Source of the DNA: Phycicoccus sp. Soil748
GTDB taxonomy: Bacteria; Actinomycetota; Actinomycetes; Actinomycetales; Dermatophilaceae
Assembly (NCBI RefSeq): GCF_001428025.1
Contig: NZ_LMSC01000002.1
Span: 93,889-157,888 of the forward strand
Reading direction: 5' to 3'
Length of the DNA: 64,000 nucleotides
Positions 26,760 through 38,264 of this stretch are shown here, one piece after another (positions within the stretch are counted from its first letter, which is position 1; the number at the start of each line of letters is the position of its first letter). The position numbers and the translations under genes were made by a program. A model generated the notes under the pieces. It searched no databases and was not told the origin of the DNA. It was given only the letters and a program-made list of their open reading frames with translations.

Positions 26760-27400
26760 GCGAGCCCACCAAGCCCCAGCCAGCCAACCCCGCGTCGTCG
26801 AACGCCCGACCGGCGAGGCGCAGCAGCGGCGGCGCCGTACCGGGCATCCTCAAGGGCCTGGCCACCACGGCCCGCACGCTCGCGCGCCCGACGCACACGG
26901 CGGAGTACCCCGACGTCTCGCCGCACCTGCCTCCGCGCAGCCGCGGCGTGATCGCGCTGCTGGAGGAGAACTGCACCTCCTGCATGCTCTGCGCCCGCGA
27001 GTGCCCGGACTGGTGCATCTACATCGACTCGCACAAGGAGACGATCCCCGCGACGACGCCGGGTGGCCGCGACCGGCAGCGCAACGTGCTCGACCGGTTC
27101 GCCATCGACTTCAGCCTCTGCATGTACTGCGGCATCTGCATCGAGGTGTGCCCGTTCGACGCGCTGCACTGGAGCCCCGAGTTCGAGTACTCCGAGCTCG
27201 ACATCCGCGACCTGCTCCACGAGAAGGACCGGCTCGGGCAGTGGATGCCCACGGTCCCGCCGCCGCCGGCCCTCGACGAGCACGCCGCCGAGCCGGCCGA
27301 GGTCGCGGCCGTCAACAAGCCGCCGCGGACGGCGCGGACCCCCACGGCCCGCCCGGCGCGGCCCACCCGCGTGACCCCGGCCCCGGAGGGCGAGGCGTGA
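26756..27400 (+). CDS. nuoI: NADH-quinone oxidoreductase subunit I, second copy
   Basis: The 214-residue protein has both 4Fe-4S motifs: [15 protein letters not shown] and [13 protein letters not shown]. In complexes that lack NuoEFG this subunit is the natural entry point for electrons from reduced ferredoxin. The N-terminal 50 residues and the C-terminal 45 residues are Pro/Ala/Arg-rich and unlike the first NuoI, which instead has Lys/Glu-rich flanks. It starts with ATG in a 4-base overlap with nuoH. Confidence 0.93.
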   Translation: MSEPTKPQPANPASSNARPARRSSGGAVPGILKGLATTARTLARPTHTAEYPDVSPHLPPRSRGVIALLEENCTSCMLCARECPDWCIYIDSHKETIPATTPGGRDRQRNVLDRFAIDFSLCMYCGICIEVCPFDALHWSPEFEYSELDIRDLLHEKDRLGQWMPTVPPPPALDEHAAEPAEVAAVNKPPRTARTPTARPARPTRVTPAPEGEA

Positions 27401-27960
27401 CCGGGCTCGACCTCGCCTTCGCGGCGGTGGGCGTCGTCGCCGCGGCCAGCGGGCTCCTCGCGGTGACGACGCGCCACGTCGTCCACGCCGCCCTGTGGCT
27501 GGTGGTCTGCCTGGGGTCGGTGGCCGGGTGCTACCTCGTGCTCGGCGCCGAGCTCGTCGCGCTGGTGCAGGTCCTCGTCTACGTCGGGGCCGTGGTGGTG
27601 CTGGTCCTCTTCGCGCTCATGCTCACCCGGGCCCCGATCGGTCCCCGGGCGGAGATCTCCACGAGCCGCCTGCACCGCGCGCTCGCGGCCGTCCTCGGTG
27701 CCGGGGTGACCGTCCTGCTCGCGAGCGTCCTCCTGCCGCTGGCGCACCCGGTGGATCGGCACGAGACCGACACCACGGTGCTCTCGCGCGAGCTGTTCGG
27801 CACGTGGGTGTGGCCGTTCGAGGTGCTCTCGCTCCTGCTGCTCGCGGCGCTCGTGGCCGCCCTGGCGGTGTCGCGGGTGGGCGCCCGGTCGGGCGACGTG
27901 CGCGACGGGGCGGCCCGAGCCGAGGCGGAGCTGCGGACAGCCCGGGGGGACGCGTCGTGA
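27397..27960 (+). CDS. nuoJ: NADH-quinone oxidoreductase subunit J, second copy
   Basis: The 187-residue protein has five hydrophobic segments and the conserved [20 protein letters not shown] helix of NuoJ. It lacks the long hydrophilic tail of the first copy. The GTG start lies in a GTGA overlap with nuoI, and the stop overlaps the nuoK GTG in the same way. Confidence 0.92.
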   Translation: MTGLDLAFAAVGVVAAASGLLAVTTRHVVHAALWLVVCLGSVAGCYLVLGAELVALVQVLVYVGAVVVLVLFALMLTRAPIGPRAEISTSRLHRALAAVLGAGVTVLLASVLLPLAHPVDRHETDTTVLSRELFGTWVWPFEVLSLLLLAALVAALAVSRVGARSGDVRDGAARAEAELRTARGDAS

Positions 27961-28256
27961 TCCACCTCGCCGGCCCCTACCTGCTCGCGGCCGTCCTCGC
28001 CGGACTGGGCACCTACGGCGTGCTCGCCCGACGCAACGCCGTGCTCGTCCTCATCGGGGTCGAGCTGGTCCTCAACGCCGCCACCCTGTTGCTCGTCGCG
28101 GTCGGGGCGTCGGCGGGGGACCGCTGGGCCGCGGGCAACGTGCTGACCCTCTTCGTCATCACCATCGCCGCCGCGGAGGTGTGCGTGGCCCTGGCCGTCG
28201 TGCTGGCCGTCTTCCGGTTGCGCGGCGACGTCGACCTCAGCGAGCCCCGGTCGTGA
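27957..28256 (+). CDS. nuoK: NADH-quinone oxidoreductase subunit K, second copy
   Basis: The 99-residue protein has three hydrophobic segments. The conserved membrane glutamates are in IGVELVLNAATLLLV and IAAAEVCVALAV. The length is identical to the first copy, but the sequence is clearly divergent, so the two operons are not a recent duplication. The GTG start overlaps nuoJ. Confidence 0.93.
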   Translation: MIHLAGPYLLAAVLAGLGTYGVLARRNAVLVLIGVELVLNAATLLLVAVGASAGDRWAAGNVLTLFVITIAAAEVCVALAVVLAVFRLRGDVDLSEPRS

Positions 28257-30157
28257 GCGCCACCGCCGCGAGGCTGGTCGTCCTCCTGCCCGCCCTGGCC
28301 GCAGTGCTCGGACTGCTCCTCGCCCGCCCCCGCGTCGACGCCGGCCGGGTCGTGCCCGCTCGGGGGTTGGCGGTGGGTGCCTCCGCCCTGACGGTCCTCG
28401 TCGCGCTGGTGCAGCTGGTAGGCGTCCACAGCGGTTCGGCCTCGACCGCGGTGGGCACCCTGCCCGCGCTGGACGCCGGTGAGCTGCGCATCCCGCTGCA
28501 GCTGCAGACGACGACCGCCACCGCCCTCATCGCCATCGTCGTGGCGGTCGTCGGGTGGGCGGTGCAGGCCTTCGCCGGGTGGTACCTGCGCGACGACGAC
28601 CGCTACGGCACCTTCGCAGCCACCGTCTCCCTGTTCACCGCAGGCATGCTCCTCGTCGTCCAGTCCGCCGACCTCGTCCTGACGCTGGTCGGCTGGGAGG
28701 TGATGGGCTGGTGCTCGTTCCTGCTCATCGGCCACTGGAGCCGCAAGGAGTCCGCCCGTCGTGCCGCGGTCAAGGCGTTCCTCGTCACCCGGCTCGCCGA
28801 CGTCGGCTTCGTCCTCGGAGTGGTGGTCCTGGCCGTGGGGGCCGGCTCCACGGCATACCGGCAGGTGCTGTCGACGTGGGCGGCCCGTGACGGGGCCGGC
28901 TGTGCCGACACCGCGGTCGCGGCCTGCGCCGCGGCACCCAGCGGCGCGCTGCGCACGACGGCCATGGTGCTGCTCGTCATCGGCGTCCTCGGCAAGTCCG
29001 GCATGGTGCCCTTCCACGACTGGCTGCCCGACGCGATGGAGGGCCCGACCCCCGCCTCGGCGCTCATCCACGCGGCGACCATGGTCGCGGCCGGCACCTT
29101 CGTGCTGGCCCAGCTCTTCGACGTCCTCGCCGCGGCCGACGGCGCCCGCTGGCTGCTCGCGGTGAGCACCGCCGTGACGATGGTGTACGCCGCGGTGCTG
29201 GCCCTCGGGCAGAGCGACCTGAAGCGGCTGCTCGCCTACTCCACCCTCAGCCAGGTCGCGCTGATGCTCTCGGCGATCGCGGTCGCCCCGGCGCAGGAGG
29301 GGCCGGGCGCGGGCGTGCTGCACCTCTACTCGCACGCGTTCTTCAAGGCGTTGCTGTTCCTCGCGATCGGGTGGCTCAGCGTCACCGTCGGCGGCACCGC
29401 GGCGGCGACCATGCGCGGCGGCCTGCGCGGACACCTGCTCGTGCGTCCCGCGATGTTCGTCGGCCTGCTGTCGCTCGCCGGGGTGCCCCCGCTCGTCGGC
29501 TTCGTCTCCAAGGAGCACGTCCTCGCGGCGGCGGAGGCCGGCGCCTCGCAGGGAGTCGCCCGGGCGTGGCTGGTGCTGGTGGCAGGGCTCGTCACCGTGG
29601 TCCTCACGGCCGCCTACTGCATGCGCGCCTGGCTCGTCCTCGACGACGTCACGGCCTTCCACGCTGAGCGCCACGACGGCGACACCGCGACCCCGGCCGT
29701 GCGGTCGGCGGTGGTGGTCCTCGCGGTCCTCACCGTCGTGGGGGGAGTCGTGGTGCTGACCCCGCTCATCGACCTCGGCGGCCACATCGGCTGGCTCCTG
29801 GCGGTCGTCAGCGTGCTGCTGGTCGTTGGCACCGGGCTGCTCGTCCGCCGCCACGCCCGAGGTTCCGACCCGGCCGTGCGGCTCGTCGGCCCGCGGGTGC
29901 GCCGGTTCGACGAGGGGTTCGGCGTGGACCGCCTCTACGTCGCCCTGGTCGCGACTCCCGTGCTCGCCCTCGCCCGGCTCGTCGTCTTCCTCGACCGCGA
30001 GGTCGTCGACGCCTACGTCCGCGGTGCCGCGGTCGGCACCGCCATGGCGGGGCGCGGTGGCGACCGGGCGCACCGGGCCGAGCGCGCTGCCACCGGCCTC
30101 GCGTGGGTCGTCGCCGGCGCGGTGGCCGTGGCGCTCGCGGGGGTGGCGCTGTGGTGA
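28253..30157 (+). CDS. nuoL: NADH-quinone oxidoreductase subunit L, second copy
   Basis: The 634-residue antiporter-like subunit retains GWEVMGWCSFLLIGHW (membrane glutamate), GKSGMVPFHDWLPDAMEGPT (channel lysine) and [17 protein letters not shown]. Proton pumping should therefore still be possible. The insertion around residues 210-235 contains Cys-rich GAGCADTAVAACAAAP, not seen in the first NuoL. The GTG start overlaps nuoK, and the stop overlaps the nuoM GTG. Confidence 0.93.
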   Translation: MSATAARLVVLLPALAAVLGLLLARPRVDAGRVVPARGLAVGASALTVLVALVQLVGVHSGSASTAVGTLPALDAGELRIPLQLQTTTATALIAIVVAVVGWAVQAFAGWYLRDDDRYGTFAATVSLFTAGMLLVVQSADLVLTLVGWEVMGWCSFLLIGHWSRKESARRAAVKAFLVTRLADVGFVLGVVVLAVGAGSTAYRQVLSTWAARDGAGCADTAVAACAAAPSGALRTTAMVLLVIGVLGKSGMVPFHDWLPDAMEGPTPASALIHAATMVAAGTFVLAQLFDVLAAADGARWLLAVSTAVTMVYAAVLALGQSDLKRLLAYSTLSQVALMLSAIAVAPAQEGPGAGVLHLYSHAFFKALLFLAIGWLSVTVGGTAAATMRGGLRGHLLVRPAMFVGLLSLAGVPPLVGFVSKEHVLAAAEAGASQGVARAWLVLVAGLVTVVLTAAYCMRAWLVLDDVTAFHAERHDGDTATPAVRSAVVVLAVLTVVGGVVVLTPLIDLGGHIGWLLAVVSVLLVVGTGLLVRRHARGSDPAVRLVGPRVRRFDEGFGVDRLYVALVATPVLALARLVVFLDREVVDAYVRGAAVGTAMAGRGGDRAHRAERAATGLAWVVAGAVAVALAGVALW

Positions 30158-31626
30158 CGCTCGTCGCGCTGCTGGTGCCGGCCGCCGTGGCCTCCTGGCT
30201 GCTCACGGCCGGTCGCGGCCTCGGCCACCGTGCGGTCAACCTCCTGTCAGCCGCCGCGGCCGTCCTCAGCCTCGCAGCGGTGGTGCTGGCGGTGGTGCTG
30301 CGCCCCGAGGTCGACCGGGCGTGGGTGCCCTCGCTCGGCCTGCGGTGGCACCTGGCAGTCGACGGCATCAGCGCACCGCTGCTGCTGCTCACCGCCGTCC
30401 TCGGCGTCGTCGTGGTGCTGCACACTCGCGACCGCCCCCCGGTCGGCGGCACCAGCGCCGCCTTCCACGCCTGCCTCCTGCTCGTCGAGCTCGGGGCGCT
30501 GGCCACGTTCCTCGCCCGCGACGCGCTGCTCTTCTTCGTCTCGTTCGAGGTCGTCCTGGTGCCGATGTGGGTGCTCATCACGCGTTTCGGCGACGCCCAT
30601 CGCCCCGCCGCCCGCGCCGACGCCGGGGGCCGCTTCGTCCTCTACACCGCGTTCGGCTCGACCCTGATGCTCGTGGGGATCCTCGCGCTCGTCGCGGCGG
30701 CCGGCACCTCCGACCTGACTGCGATGGCCGAGGCCGGCGGCCGCGGCATCCCGGCGTCCACCCAGCTGGTGGTGGCTGCCCTGCTCGTGGCCGGCCTCGC
30801 GGTCAAGGTGCCGGTCTTCCCCCTGCACACATGGCTTCCGCCCGCCCACACGACCGCCCCGACAGCCGGGTCGGTGCTCCTCGCCGCCGTGCTGCTCAAG
30901 ATGGGCACCTACGGCCTGGTCCGGCTGCCGCTGGCCACCGTGCCGGACGGGTTCGCCCGCGTCGCGCCCGTGCTCGGCGTGCTCGGCGCCGTCGGCATCG
31001 TCTGGGGAGGGCTCGCCTGCCTCGTCGAGCGCGACCTCAAGCGGCTCGTCGCCTACTCCTCGGTCGCCCACATGGGCTTCGTCGCCATCGGCCTCGCCAG
31101 CGGCACCCGCACCGGCCTGCAGGCGGCCCTGTTCGCCAACGTCGCCCACGGCGTCATCTCGGCCCTGCTCTTCGTCGTCGTCGGCGGCCTCAAGGAGCGT
31201 TGGGGTGGCGCCGACCTCGAGACGGCCCGGGCAGCGCTGCGCGAGGTCGCGCCGCGGCTGGGGTTCGCGCTCGTCGTTGGCTTCGCCGCCTCCCTCGGGC
31301 TGCCGGGCCTCGCCGGCTTCTGGGGTGAGTTCCTCAGCGTGTACTCCGCGTGGTCGCCGGCGCCCGACCGCCCCCTGGCGTTGTTCCGCACCCTCGCGGT
31401 GGTCGCAGCGCTCGGGACGGTGCTCGCCGCTGCGTACGCCCTGCGGGTGCTGCGGACCGTCTGGGCGGGGGAGCGCCGCACCCCGGCGATCCAGGACAGC
31501 CGCGACACCGAGTGGGACGTCGTGGTGGTCCTGCTCGTCGCCGTCGTGGCGCTCGGCGTGGTGCCCGGCCCGCTGCTGGCGCTGACCCACGACACGGTCT
31601 CCCTGCTCGTCGGGGCAGCCCGGTGA
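30154..31626 (+). CDS. nuoM: NADH-quinone oxidoreductase subunit M, second copy
   Basis: The 490-residue protein keeps FVSFEVVLVPMWVLITRFG with the key glutamate and AVKVPVFPLHTWLPPAHTTAPTAG with the key lysine. The HTTAPTAGS pattern differs from the first NuoM (STEARPATA) and is more like canonical NuoM proteins. The GTG at 30154 overlaps the nuoL stop. An in-frame upstream start would only add residues inside nuoL. Confidence 0.93.
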   Translation: MTLVALLVPAAVASWLLTAGRGLGHRAVNLLSAAAAVLSLAAVVLAVVLRPEVDRAWVPSLGLRWHLAVDGISAPLLLLTAVLGVVVVLHTRDRPPVGGTSAAFHACLLLVELGALATFLARDALLFFVSFEVVLVPMWVLITRFGDAHRPAARADAGGRFVLYTAFGSTLMLVGILALVAAAGTSDLTAMAEAGGRGIPASTQLVVAALLVAGLAVKVPVFPLHTWLPPAHTTAPTAGSVLLAAVLLKMGTYGLVRLPLATVPDGFARVAPVLGVLGAVGIVWGGLACLVERDLKRLVAYSSVAHMGFVAIGLASGTRTGLQAALFANVAHGVISALLFVVVGGLKERWGGADLETARAALREVAPRLGFALVVGFAASLGLPGLAGFWGEFLSVYSAWSPAPDRPLALFRTLAVVAALGTVLAAAYALRVLRTVWAGERRTPAIQDSRDTEWDVVVVLLVAVVALGVVPGPLLALTHDTVSLLVGAAR

Positions 31627-33131
31627 GCGCCATGGCGACCCTCGACTGGGTGGCTCTGGGACCGGTGCTCGCGCCCGCACTCGGGGCCGTGGTGGTCCTC
31701 GTCGTGGACGCCGCAGCGCCTCGTCTCGTGCGGGTCCACCACGCCCTCGGCCTCGCCGCCCTGGTCGTCGGGCTCGCTGTCGCACTTCCCGGGGCGGTGT
31801 CGTCGACCGGTGCGCCGGTGCGGACGTTGTGCCTGTCCGGTCGTGCCGCCGCGTGCCTCTACGAGGTGGGACCGGTCGCGGCCGCCCTGCAGCTCGGGGC
31901 GCTGGCCTCCGCGCTCGTCGTCCTCCTGCTGCTCTGGCCCGACCGGCGGGCGTCGCTGCGCGGGGGGCCCGCGGTCCTCGTCGCCCTCGTCCTCGCCGCC
32001 ACCGCCGGTGCCTCCGGCGTCGCTGCTGCCCACGACCTCGGGTCCTGGCTGGTGTGCCTCGAGCTCGCGACCCTCCCGGTCATCGCCCTGGTGGCCCTGC
32101 GCGGCACGACCGAGGCGGGGCGCGGCGCGCTGGCGCTGCTGACGACGTCGCTGGTCTCGTTCGCCCTCGTCGTCCTCGGCGCGGCCCTCTGGCTGCTGGC
32201 CACGGGCCAGGCGGTGTTCGCCCCCGAGGCGGTGTCCGCCGCCCTCGACGACCCCGAGCGCCGGGCCGTGCTGCTGCTCGGGGTCCTCCTGCTGCTCGCC
32301 GGCGTCGGCTTCAAGCTGTCCCTGGTGCCCTTCCACGTGTGGACGCCCCAGGCGTATGCAGGGGGCAGTGAGGCCGTCGCGGCGTTCCTCGCCGCCACCT
32401 CCAAGATCGCGGCGCTCGCGGCCCTCGTCGTCGTCCTGCAGCCGCTCGTGCTCGCCGGCGCCCCCGTCCTCGTGGCCGTGGGGGTCGTGGCCGCCGTGAC
32501 GATGACGGTCGGCAACCTGCTCGCCCTCGCCCAGGACGACCCGGTGCGGCTGCTGGCCTGGTCGACCGTGGCGCAGGCGGGGTGGGTCGTGCTCCCGCTG
32601 TCCGCGGCCTCGCCCGGCTCCACCGCAGCCTCGGGCGCCTACCTGCTCGCCTACGTCGTGGCCACCCTCGTCGCCTTCGTCGTGGTCCACGTCCTTGCCG
32701 TCGGGGGTGCGCCGCGCACGCTCGCGGCGTCCACCGGGCTGCTGCGCTCGCGGCCGCTGCTGGGTGGTGCGCTCGGCCTGGCCCTGCTGTCGCTGGCGGG
32801 GCTGCCGCCCGGCGTCCTGGGCCTGGTGGCCAAGGTGGTCGCCCTGCGCCCGGTCGTGGCGGAGGGACAGTGGCTGCTGGCACTGGTCGCCGTCGCCAAC
32901 GCGGTGGTCGGCATCGCCGTCTACCTGCGCTGGTTCGCGGTGCTGCTGCGCGACCCGGTGGCCCAGGAGGGCGTCGAGGCCGCTCAGCCGCAGGCAGGGG
33001 GGGAGGCGCCGGGGGCCGGCCCGCTGGGCGGCCGGGTGGCGCGCCCGGTCCTCGTCGCGCTGGTGCTCAGCAGTGGCCTGCTCGTGGCGACCAGCGTGCT
33101 GCCCCAGCTGCTGCTCGGGCTGCTGGAGTAG
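31623..33131 (+). CDS. nuoN: NADH-quinone oxidoreductase subunit N, second copy
   Basis: The 502-residue antiporter-like subunit closes the second operon. [16 protein letters not shown] carries the glutamate and [22 protein letters not shown] the lysine of the proton path. A hydrophilic Gln/Gly/Pro-rich insertion (near residues 450-470) precedes the last helix. The GTG at 31623 overlaps the nuoM stop; an ATG 9 bases further in is an alternative. No nuoD, nuoE, nuoF or nuoG occurs anywhere in the operon. Confidence 0.92.
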   Translation: MSAMATLDWVALGPVLAPALGAVVVLVVDAAAPRLVRVHHALGLAALVVGLAVALPGAVSSTGAPVRTLCLSGRAAACLYEVGPVAAALQLGALASALVVLLLLWPDRRASLRGGPAVLVALVLAATAGASGVAAAHDLGSWLVCLELATLPVIALVALRGTTEAGRGALALLTTSLVSFALVVLGAALWLLATGQAVFAPEAVSAALDDPERRAVLLLGVLLLLAGVGFKLSLVPFHVWTPQAYAGGSEAVAAFLAATSKIAALAALVVVLQPLVLAGAPVLVAVGVVAAVTMTVGNLLALAQDDPVRLLAWSTVAQAGWVVLPLSAASPGSTAASGAYLLAYVVATLVAFVVVHVLAVGGAPRTLAASTGLLRSRPLLGGALGLALLSLAGLPPGVLGLVAKVVALRPVVAEGQWLLALVAVANAVVGIAVYLRWFAVLLRDPVAQEGVEAAQPQAGGEAPGAGPLGGRVARPVLVALVLSSGLLVATSVLPQLLLGLLE

Positions 33132-33169
33132 GTGGGAACGCCGCGCCTCGAACCGGCGTTGACCCAGGC

Positions 33170-34045
33170 ATGCACAACCACTTCAACGGGCTCAAGACCG
33201 CTGCGCTCTTCGGCGCGATCTTCGCCCTGCTCCTGGCCATGGGGTCGGTCATCAGCGGCGGCCGCTACATCTGGCTGTTCGGGCTGCTCGGCGTCGGCAT
33301 GACGGCGTACGGCTACTGGAACTCCGACAAGCTGGCCATCAGGGCCATGCACGCCTACCCCGTGAGCGAGGCGCAGGCGCCGGCGATGTACCGCATCGTC
33401 CGCGAGCTCTCGACCGGCGCCGGCAAGCCGATGCCCAAGCTCTACATCAGCCCCACCGCGGCGCCCAACGCGTTCGCGACCGGCCGCAACCCCGAGCATG
33501 CCGCCGTCTGCTGCACCGAGGGCATCCTCGGGCTGCTCGACGAACGCGAGCTGCGCGGCGTCCTCGGCCACGAGCTCATGCACGTCTACAACCGCGACAT
33601 CCTCACCGGGTCGGTCGCGGCTGCGATCGCCGGCGTCATCACCTCGGTCGCGCAGATGCTGATGTTCGCCGGGATGTTCGGCGGCGGGGGCAACGACGAG
33701 GACCGGCCCAACCCGCTGGCCATGCTCGCCATGGCGCTGCTCGCGCCGTTCGCCGCGATGATGATCCAGATGGCCATCAGCCGCACCCGTGAGTACGACG
33801 CCGACGAGGACGGCGCCCGCCTCACCGGCGACCCGCTCGCGCTCGCCTCGGCGCTGCGCAAGCTCGAGGTCGGCGTCCAGCGCGCACCGCTGCAGCCCAC
33901 CCCGGCCATCCAGAACTCCAGCCACATGATGATCGCCAACCCGTTCCGGCCGCAGGACGTGTCGCGGTTCTTCTCGACGCACCCGCCGATGACCGAGCGC
34001 ATCGCCCGCCTCGAGCAGCAGGCCTACGGCTTCCGCCAGCGCTGA
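33170..34045 (+). CDS. htpX: zinc metalloprotease HtpX
   Basis: HtpX is an M48-family membrane protease that degrades misfolded membrane proteins. The 291-residue protein has two N-terminal membrane helices (residues about 8-30 and 32-48), the zinc site HELMH (H134, E135, H138) with the third ligand E208 in [12 protein letters not shown], and further hydrophobic segments around residues 148-200. The ATG gives the usual length. It is 38 bases downstream of nuoN and may be partly co-transcribed, but the function is unrelated to complex I. Confidence 0.93.
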   Translation: MHNHFNGLKTAALFGAIFALLLAMGSVISGGRYIWLFGLLGVGMTAYGYWNSDKLAIRAMHAYPVSEAQAPAMYRIVRELSTGAGKPMPKLYISPTAAPNAFATGRNPEHAAVCCTEGILGLLDERELRGVLGHELMHVYNRDILTGSVAAAIAGVITSVAQMLMFAGMFGGGGNDEDRPNPLAMLAMALLAPFAAMMIQMAISRTREYDADEDGARLTGDPLALASALRKLEVGVQRAPLQPTPAIQNSSHMMIANPFRPQDVSRFFSTHPPMTERIARLEQQAYGFRQR

Positions 34046-34126
34046 CCCGTGGCCGTCGGGCGCACCCCGGTGGGTGCGTCCGACAGGCCGCTGGGGAGCG
34101 ATGTCGGCAAACGGTCCGGGACACGG

Positions 34127-34132
34127 TATGGT
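34127..34132 (+). promoter_or_regulatory. -10 element TATGGT of the cold-shock gene
   Basis: TATGGT fits TAnnnT and is followed directly by three GCAGTT repeats, so transcription would start just at or before the repeats and give a leader of about 140 bases. The -35 region (TGTCGG about 19 bases upstream) is poor. Confidence 0.4.
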
Positions 34133-34136
34133 TGTC

Positions 34137-34154
34137 GCAGTTGCAGTTGCAGTT
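34137..34154 (+). repeat. three tandem GCAGTT repeats in the cold-shock leader
   Basis: Three perfect head-to-tail copies of GCAGTT lie at the probable 5' end of the cold-shock mRNA, just after the -10 element and just before the leader hairpin. They could be part of a cold-responsive leader; no function can be proved from sequence. Confidence 0.7.
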
Positions 34155-34167
34155 CCTCGTCTGAGTG

Positions 34168-34193
34168 GGCCCGCCAGTGTGCGGGCCTTTTTT
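34168..34193 (+). terminator. intrinsic-terminator-like hairpin inside the cold-shock leader
   Basis: GGCCCGC and GCGGGCC form a perfect 7-bp stem around the loop CAGTGT, followed at once by six T. It lies between the putative promoter and the cold-shock ORF, about 90 bases before the start codon. It would therefore act as an attenuator, not as the end of htpX. Confidence 0.65.
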
Positions 34194-34281
34194 CTTCAGC
34201 GGCTTGTTCCGTGTCGTGGTGGTGTGCGCAGCTGGTGGGTCGCGACCGCGCCCACCTCGGCCAACAGGAACGAGAAATCCC

Positions 34282-34485
34282 ATGGCACAGGGAACAGTCA
34301 AGTGGTTCAACGCTGAGAAGGGCTTCGGCTTCGTGGAGCAGGACGGCGGCGGCCCCGACGTCTTCGTGCACTACAGCGCGATCGACTCCTCCGGCTACCG
34401 CTCGCTCGACGAGGCGCAGCGCGTGGAGTTCGACATCACGCAGGGCCCCAAGGGCCCGCAGGCCGAGAAGGTCCGCGTCATCTGA
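34282..34485 (+). CDS. cold-shock protein (CspA family)
   Basis: The 67-residue single cold-shock domain protein has RNP1 (KGFGFVEQ) and RNP2 (VFVHYSAI). It binds single-stranded nucleic acid and acts as an RNA chaperone. The ATG is preceded by a purine-rich AGGAACGAGA. The long structured leader with tandem repeats and a hairpin-plus-T-tract suggests post-initiation control. An 18-bp terminator follows. I do not assign a specific csp letter. Confidence 0.96.
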   Translation: MAQGTVKWFNAEKGFGFVEQDGGGPDVFVHYSAIDSSGYRSLDEAQRVEFDITQGPKGPQAEKVRVI

Positions 34486-34507
34486 TCCACCGCAACCGGT
34501 GATCTGC

Positions 34508-34545
34508 ACCGAAGCCCCCGACCAGCACTGGTCGGGGGCTTCGGT
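34508..34545 (+). terminator. terminator of the cold-shock gene
   Basis: A perfect inverted repeat of 18 bp (ACCGAAGCCCCCGACCAG against its complement) with a 2-base centre lies 22 bases after the stop. It lacks a clear T tract, as is common for high-GC actinobacterial terminators. Confidence 0.75.
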
Positions 34546-34600
34546 CCGTCCGGGGCCGCTCGAGAGGTCCGGGCCGGCGCACGTCCCACGGCCGGGCTGG

Positions 34601-34606
34601 TTAGAT
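34601..34606 (+). promoter_or_regulatory. pepN: possible leaderless -10 element TTAGAT
   Basis: TTAGAT ends 7 bases before the pepN ATG and no ribosome-binding site is present, matching the leaderless spacing seen elsewhere. The second base is T instead of A, so this is weak. Confidence 0.3.
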
Positions 34607-34613
34607 CGCACCC

Positions 34614-37088
<2,475 letters not shown>

Positions 37089-37239
37089 CCGGCTGCGTCG
37101 TCGCAGGTCAGGTGGGGTGAGCGGTCTGCTCGTCCGTGCGCTTTGTCCGGAGTGGGCGTACGATGCAGTCGCGAGGTTCTTGAGATGTCAATCGACGCCC
37201 ACCTCGGTCGACGGAAGGCCTCCACGTGGAGCTCGCGGC

Positions 37240-38190
37240 ATGAACAGGTTGACTGAGGGGTTCGTCCTCGGCGACCGCTACGTGCTCGGCGCACGGATCG
37301 CGTCCGGTGGCATGGCCGACGTCTGGGCCGGCACCGACCAGGTCCTCCAGCGCTCCGTCGCCGTCAAGGTGATGCGACCCGACACCGGCCACGAGGAGCT
37401 GTTCGCCAAGCGCTTCCGCGACGAGGCCGTGCACTCGGCCGCCCTGCTGCACACCAACATCGCGACGCTGTTCGACTACGGCGAGGACGACGGCCTGGCG
37501 TTCCTCGTCATGGAGCTCGTCAAGGGTGAGCCCCTGTCGCTGCTGCTGCGCCGCCGTGGCGCCCTGCCGGCGCCGGAGGTTCGCTCGCTGCTCGGCCAGG
37601 CGGCGCTCGCTCTCGGCGTCGCCCACGAGGCCCGCGTCGTCCACCGCGACGTCAAACCCGCCAACATCCTCGTGCGGCCCGACGGGCTGGTGAAGCTCAC
37701 CGACTTCGGTATCGCGCGGGCGCTCGACGCCGCCGGCCACACCCGAGTGGGGGAGATGCTCGGGACGCCGCACTACATCAGCCCGGAGCAGGCGATGGGT
37801 GAGGCGGCCACGGGCGCGAGCGACCTCTACGCGCTCGGCGTGGTCGCCCACGAGATGCTGAGCGGCCAACGCCCGTTCGACCGCGGCACGCCCGTCGCGA
37901 CGGCCCTCAGCCACGTCAACGAGCCCCCTCCGCCGCTGCCCGACGACGTCCCCACCGATCTCGCCGAGCTCGTCACCGACTGCCTGTCCAAGGACCCCGC
38001 CGCCCGTCCCGAGAACGCCCGCGAGGTCGCCCGCCGCGTCGGCATCGGCGAGCACGAGATGGCGGGGCTGGCCCTCGGCCTCGCGATCGCCCTCGACGGC
38101 TGGTCCGACGACTCGCCCGACACCGACTCCGACGGTTCAGTGCTGCGGTTCCCCGACCTCGGCGGTCCCACCCTCGCCATCGAGGCCTGA
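37240..38190 (+). CDS. soluble serine/threonine protein kinase
   Basis: The 316-residue protein is a Hanks-type kinase domain from about residue 14 to 275, with a glycine-rich loop ARIASGGMADVW, K43 in AVKVM, catalytic D137 in VHRDVKPANI and D155 of DFG. Unlike PknB it has no transmembrane helix and no PASTA repeats, only an acidic C-terminal tail (DDSPDTDSDGS). The ATG at 37240 is chosen because the kinase fold begins soon after it and a GGAG lies 9 bases upstream. The same frame extends to 37117 without conserved sequence. TACGAT at 37159 may be its -10 element. Confidence 0.9.
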   Translation: MNRLTEGFVLGDRYVLGARIASGGMADVWAGTDQVLQRSVAVKVMRPDTGHEELFAKRFRDEAVHSAALLHTNIATLFDYGEDDGLAFLVMELVKGEPLSLLLRRRGALPAPEVRSLLGQAALALGVAHEARVVHRDVKPANILVRPDGLVKLTDFGIARALDAAGHTRVGEMLGTPHYISPEQAMGEAATGASDLYALGVVAHEMLSGQRPFDRGTPVATALSHVNEPPPPLPDDVPTDLAELVTDCLSKDPAARPENAREVARRVGIGEHEMAGLALGLAIALDGWSDDSPDTDSDGSVLRFPDLGGPTLAIEA

Positions 38191-38208
38191 CCCGCACCGA
38201 CACACGAC

Positions 38209-38243
38209 GACGCCGCCGCACCCGGACCGGGTACGGCGGCGTC
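38209..38243. terminator. bidirectional terminator between kinase and yajQ
   Basis: GACGCCGCCG and CGGCGGCGTC form a 10-bp perfect stem around a 15-base loop, placed between two convergent genes, so it can serve both. Confidence 0.65.
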
Positions 38244-38264
38244 GGTGCGTCGCGATGAGGGTGC

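Noticed and set aside
33159-33164. TTGACC as a -35 element for htpX
   Set aside because: It lies only 6 bases before the start codon with no room for a -10 element.
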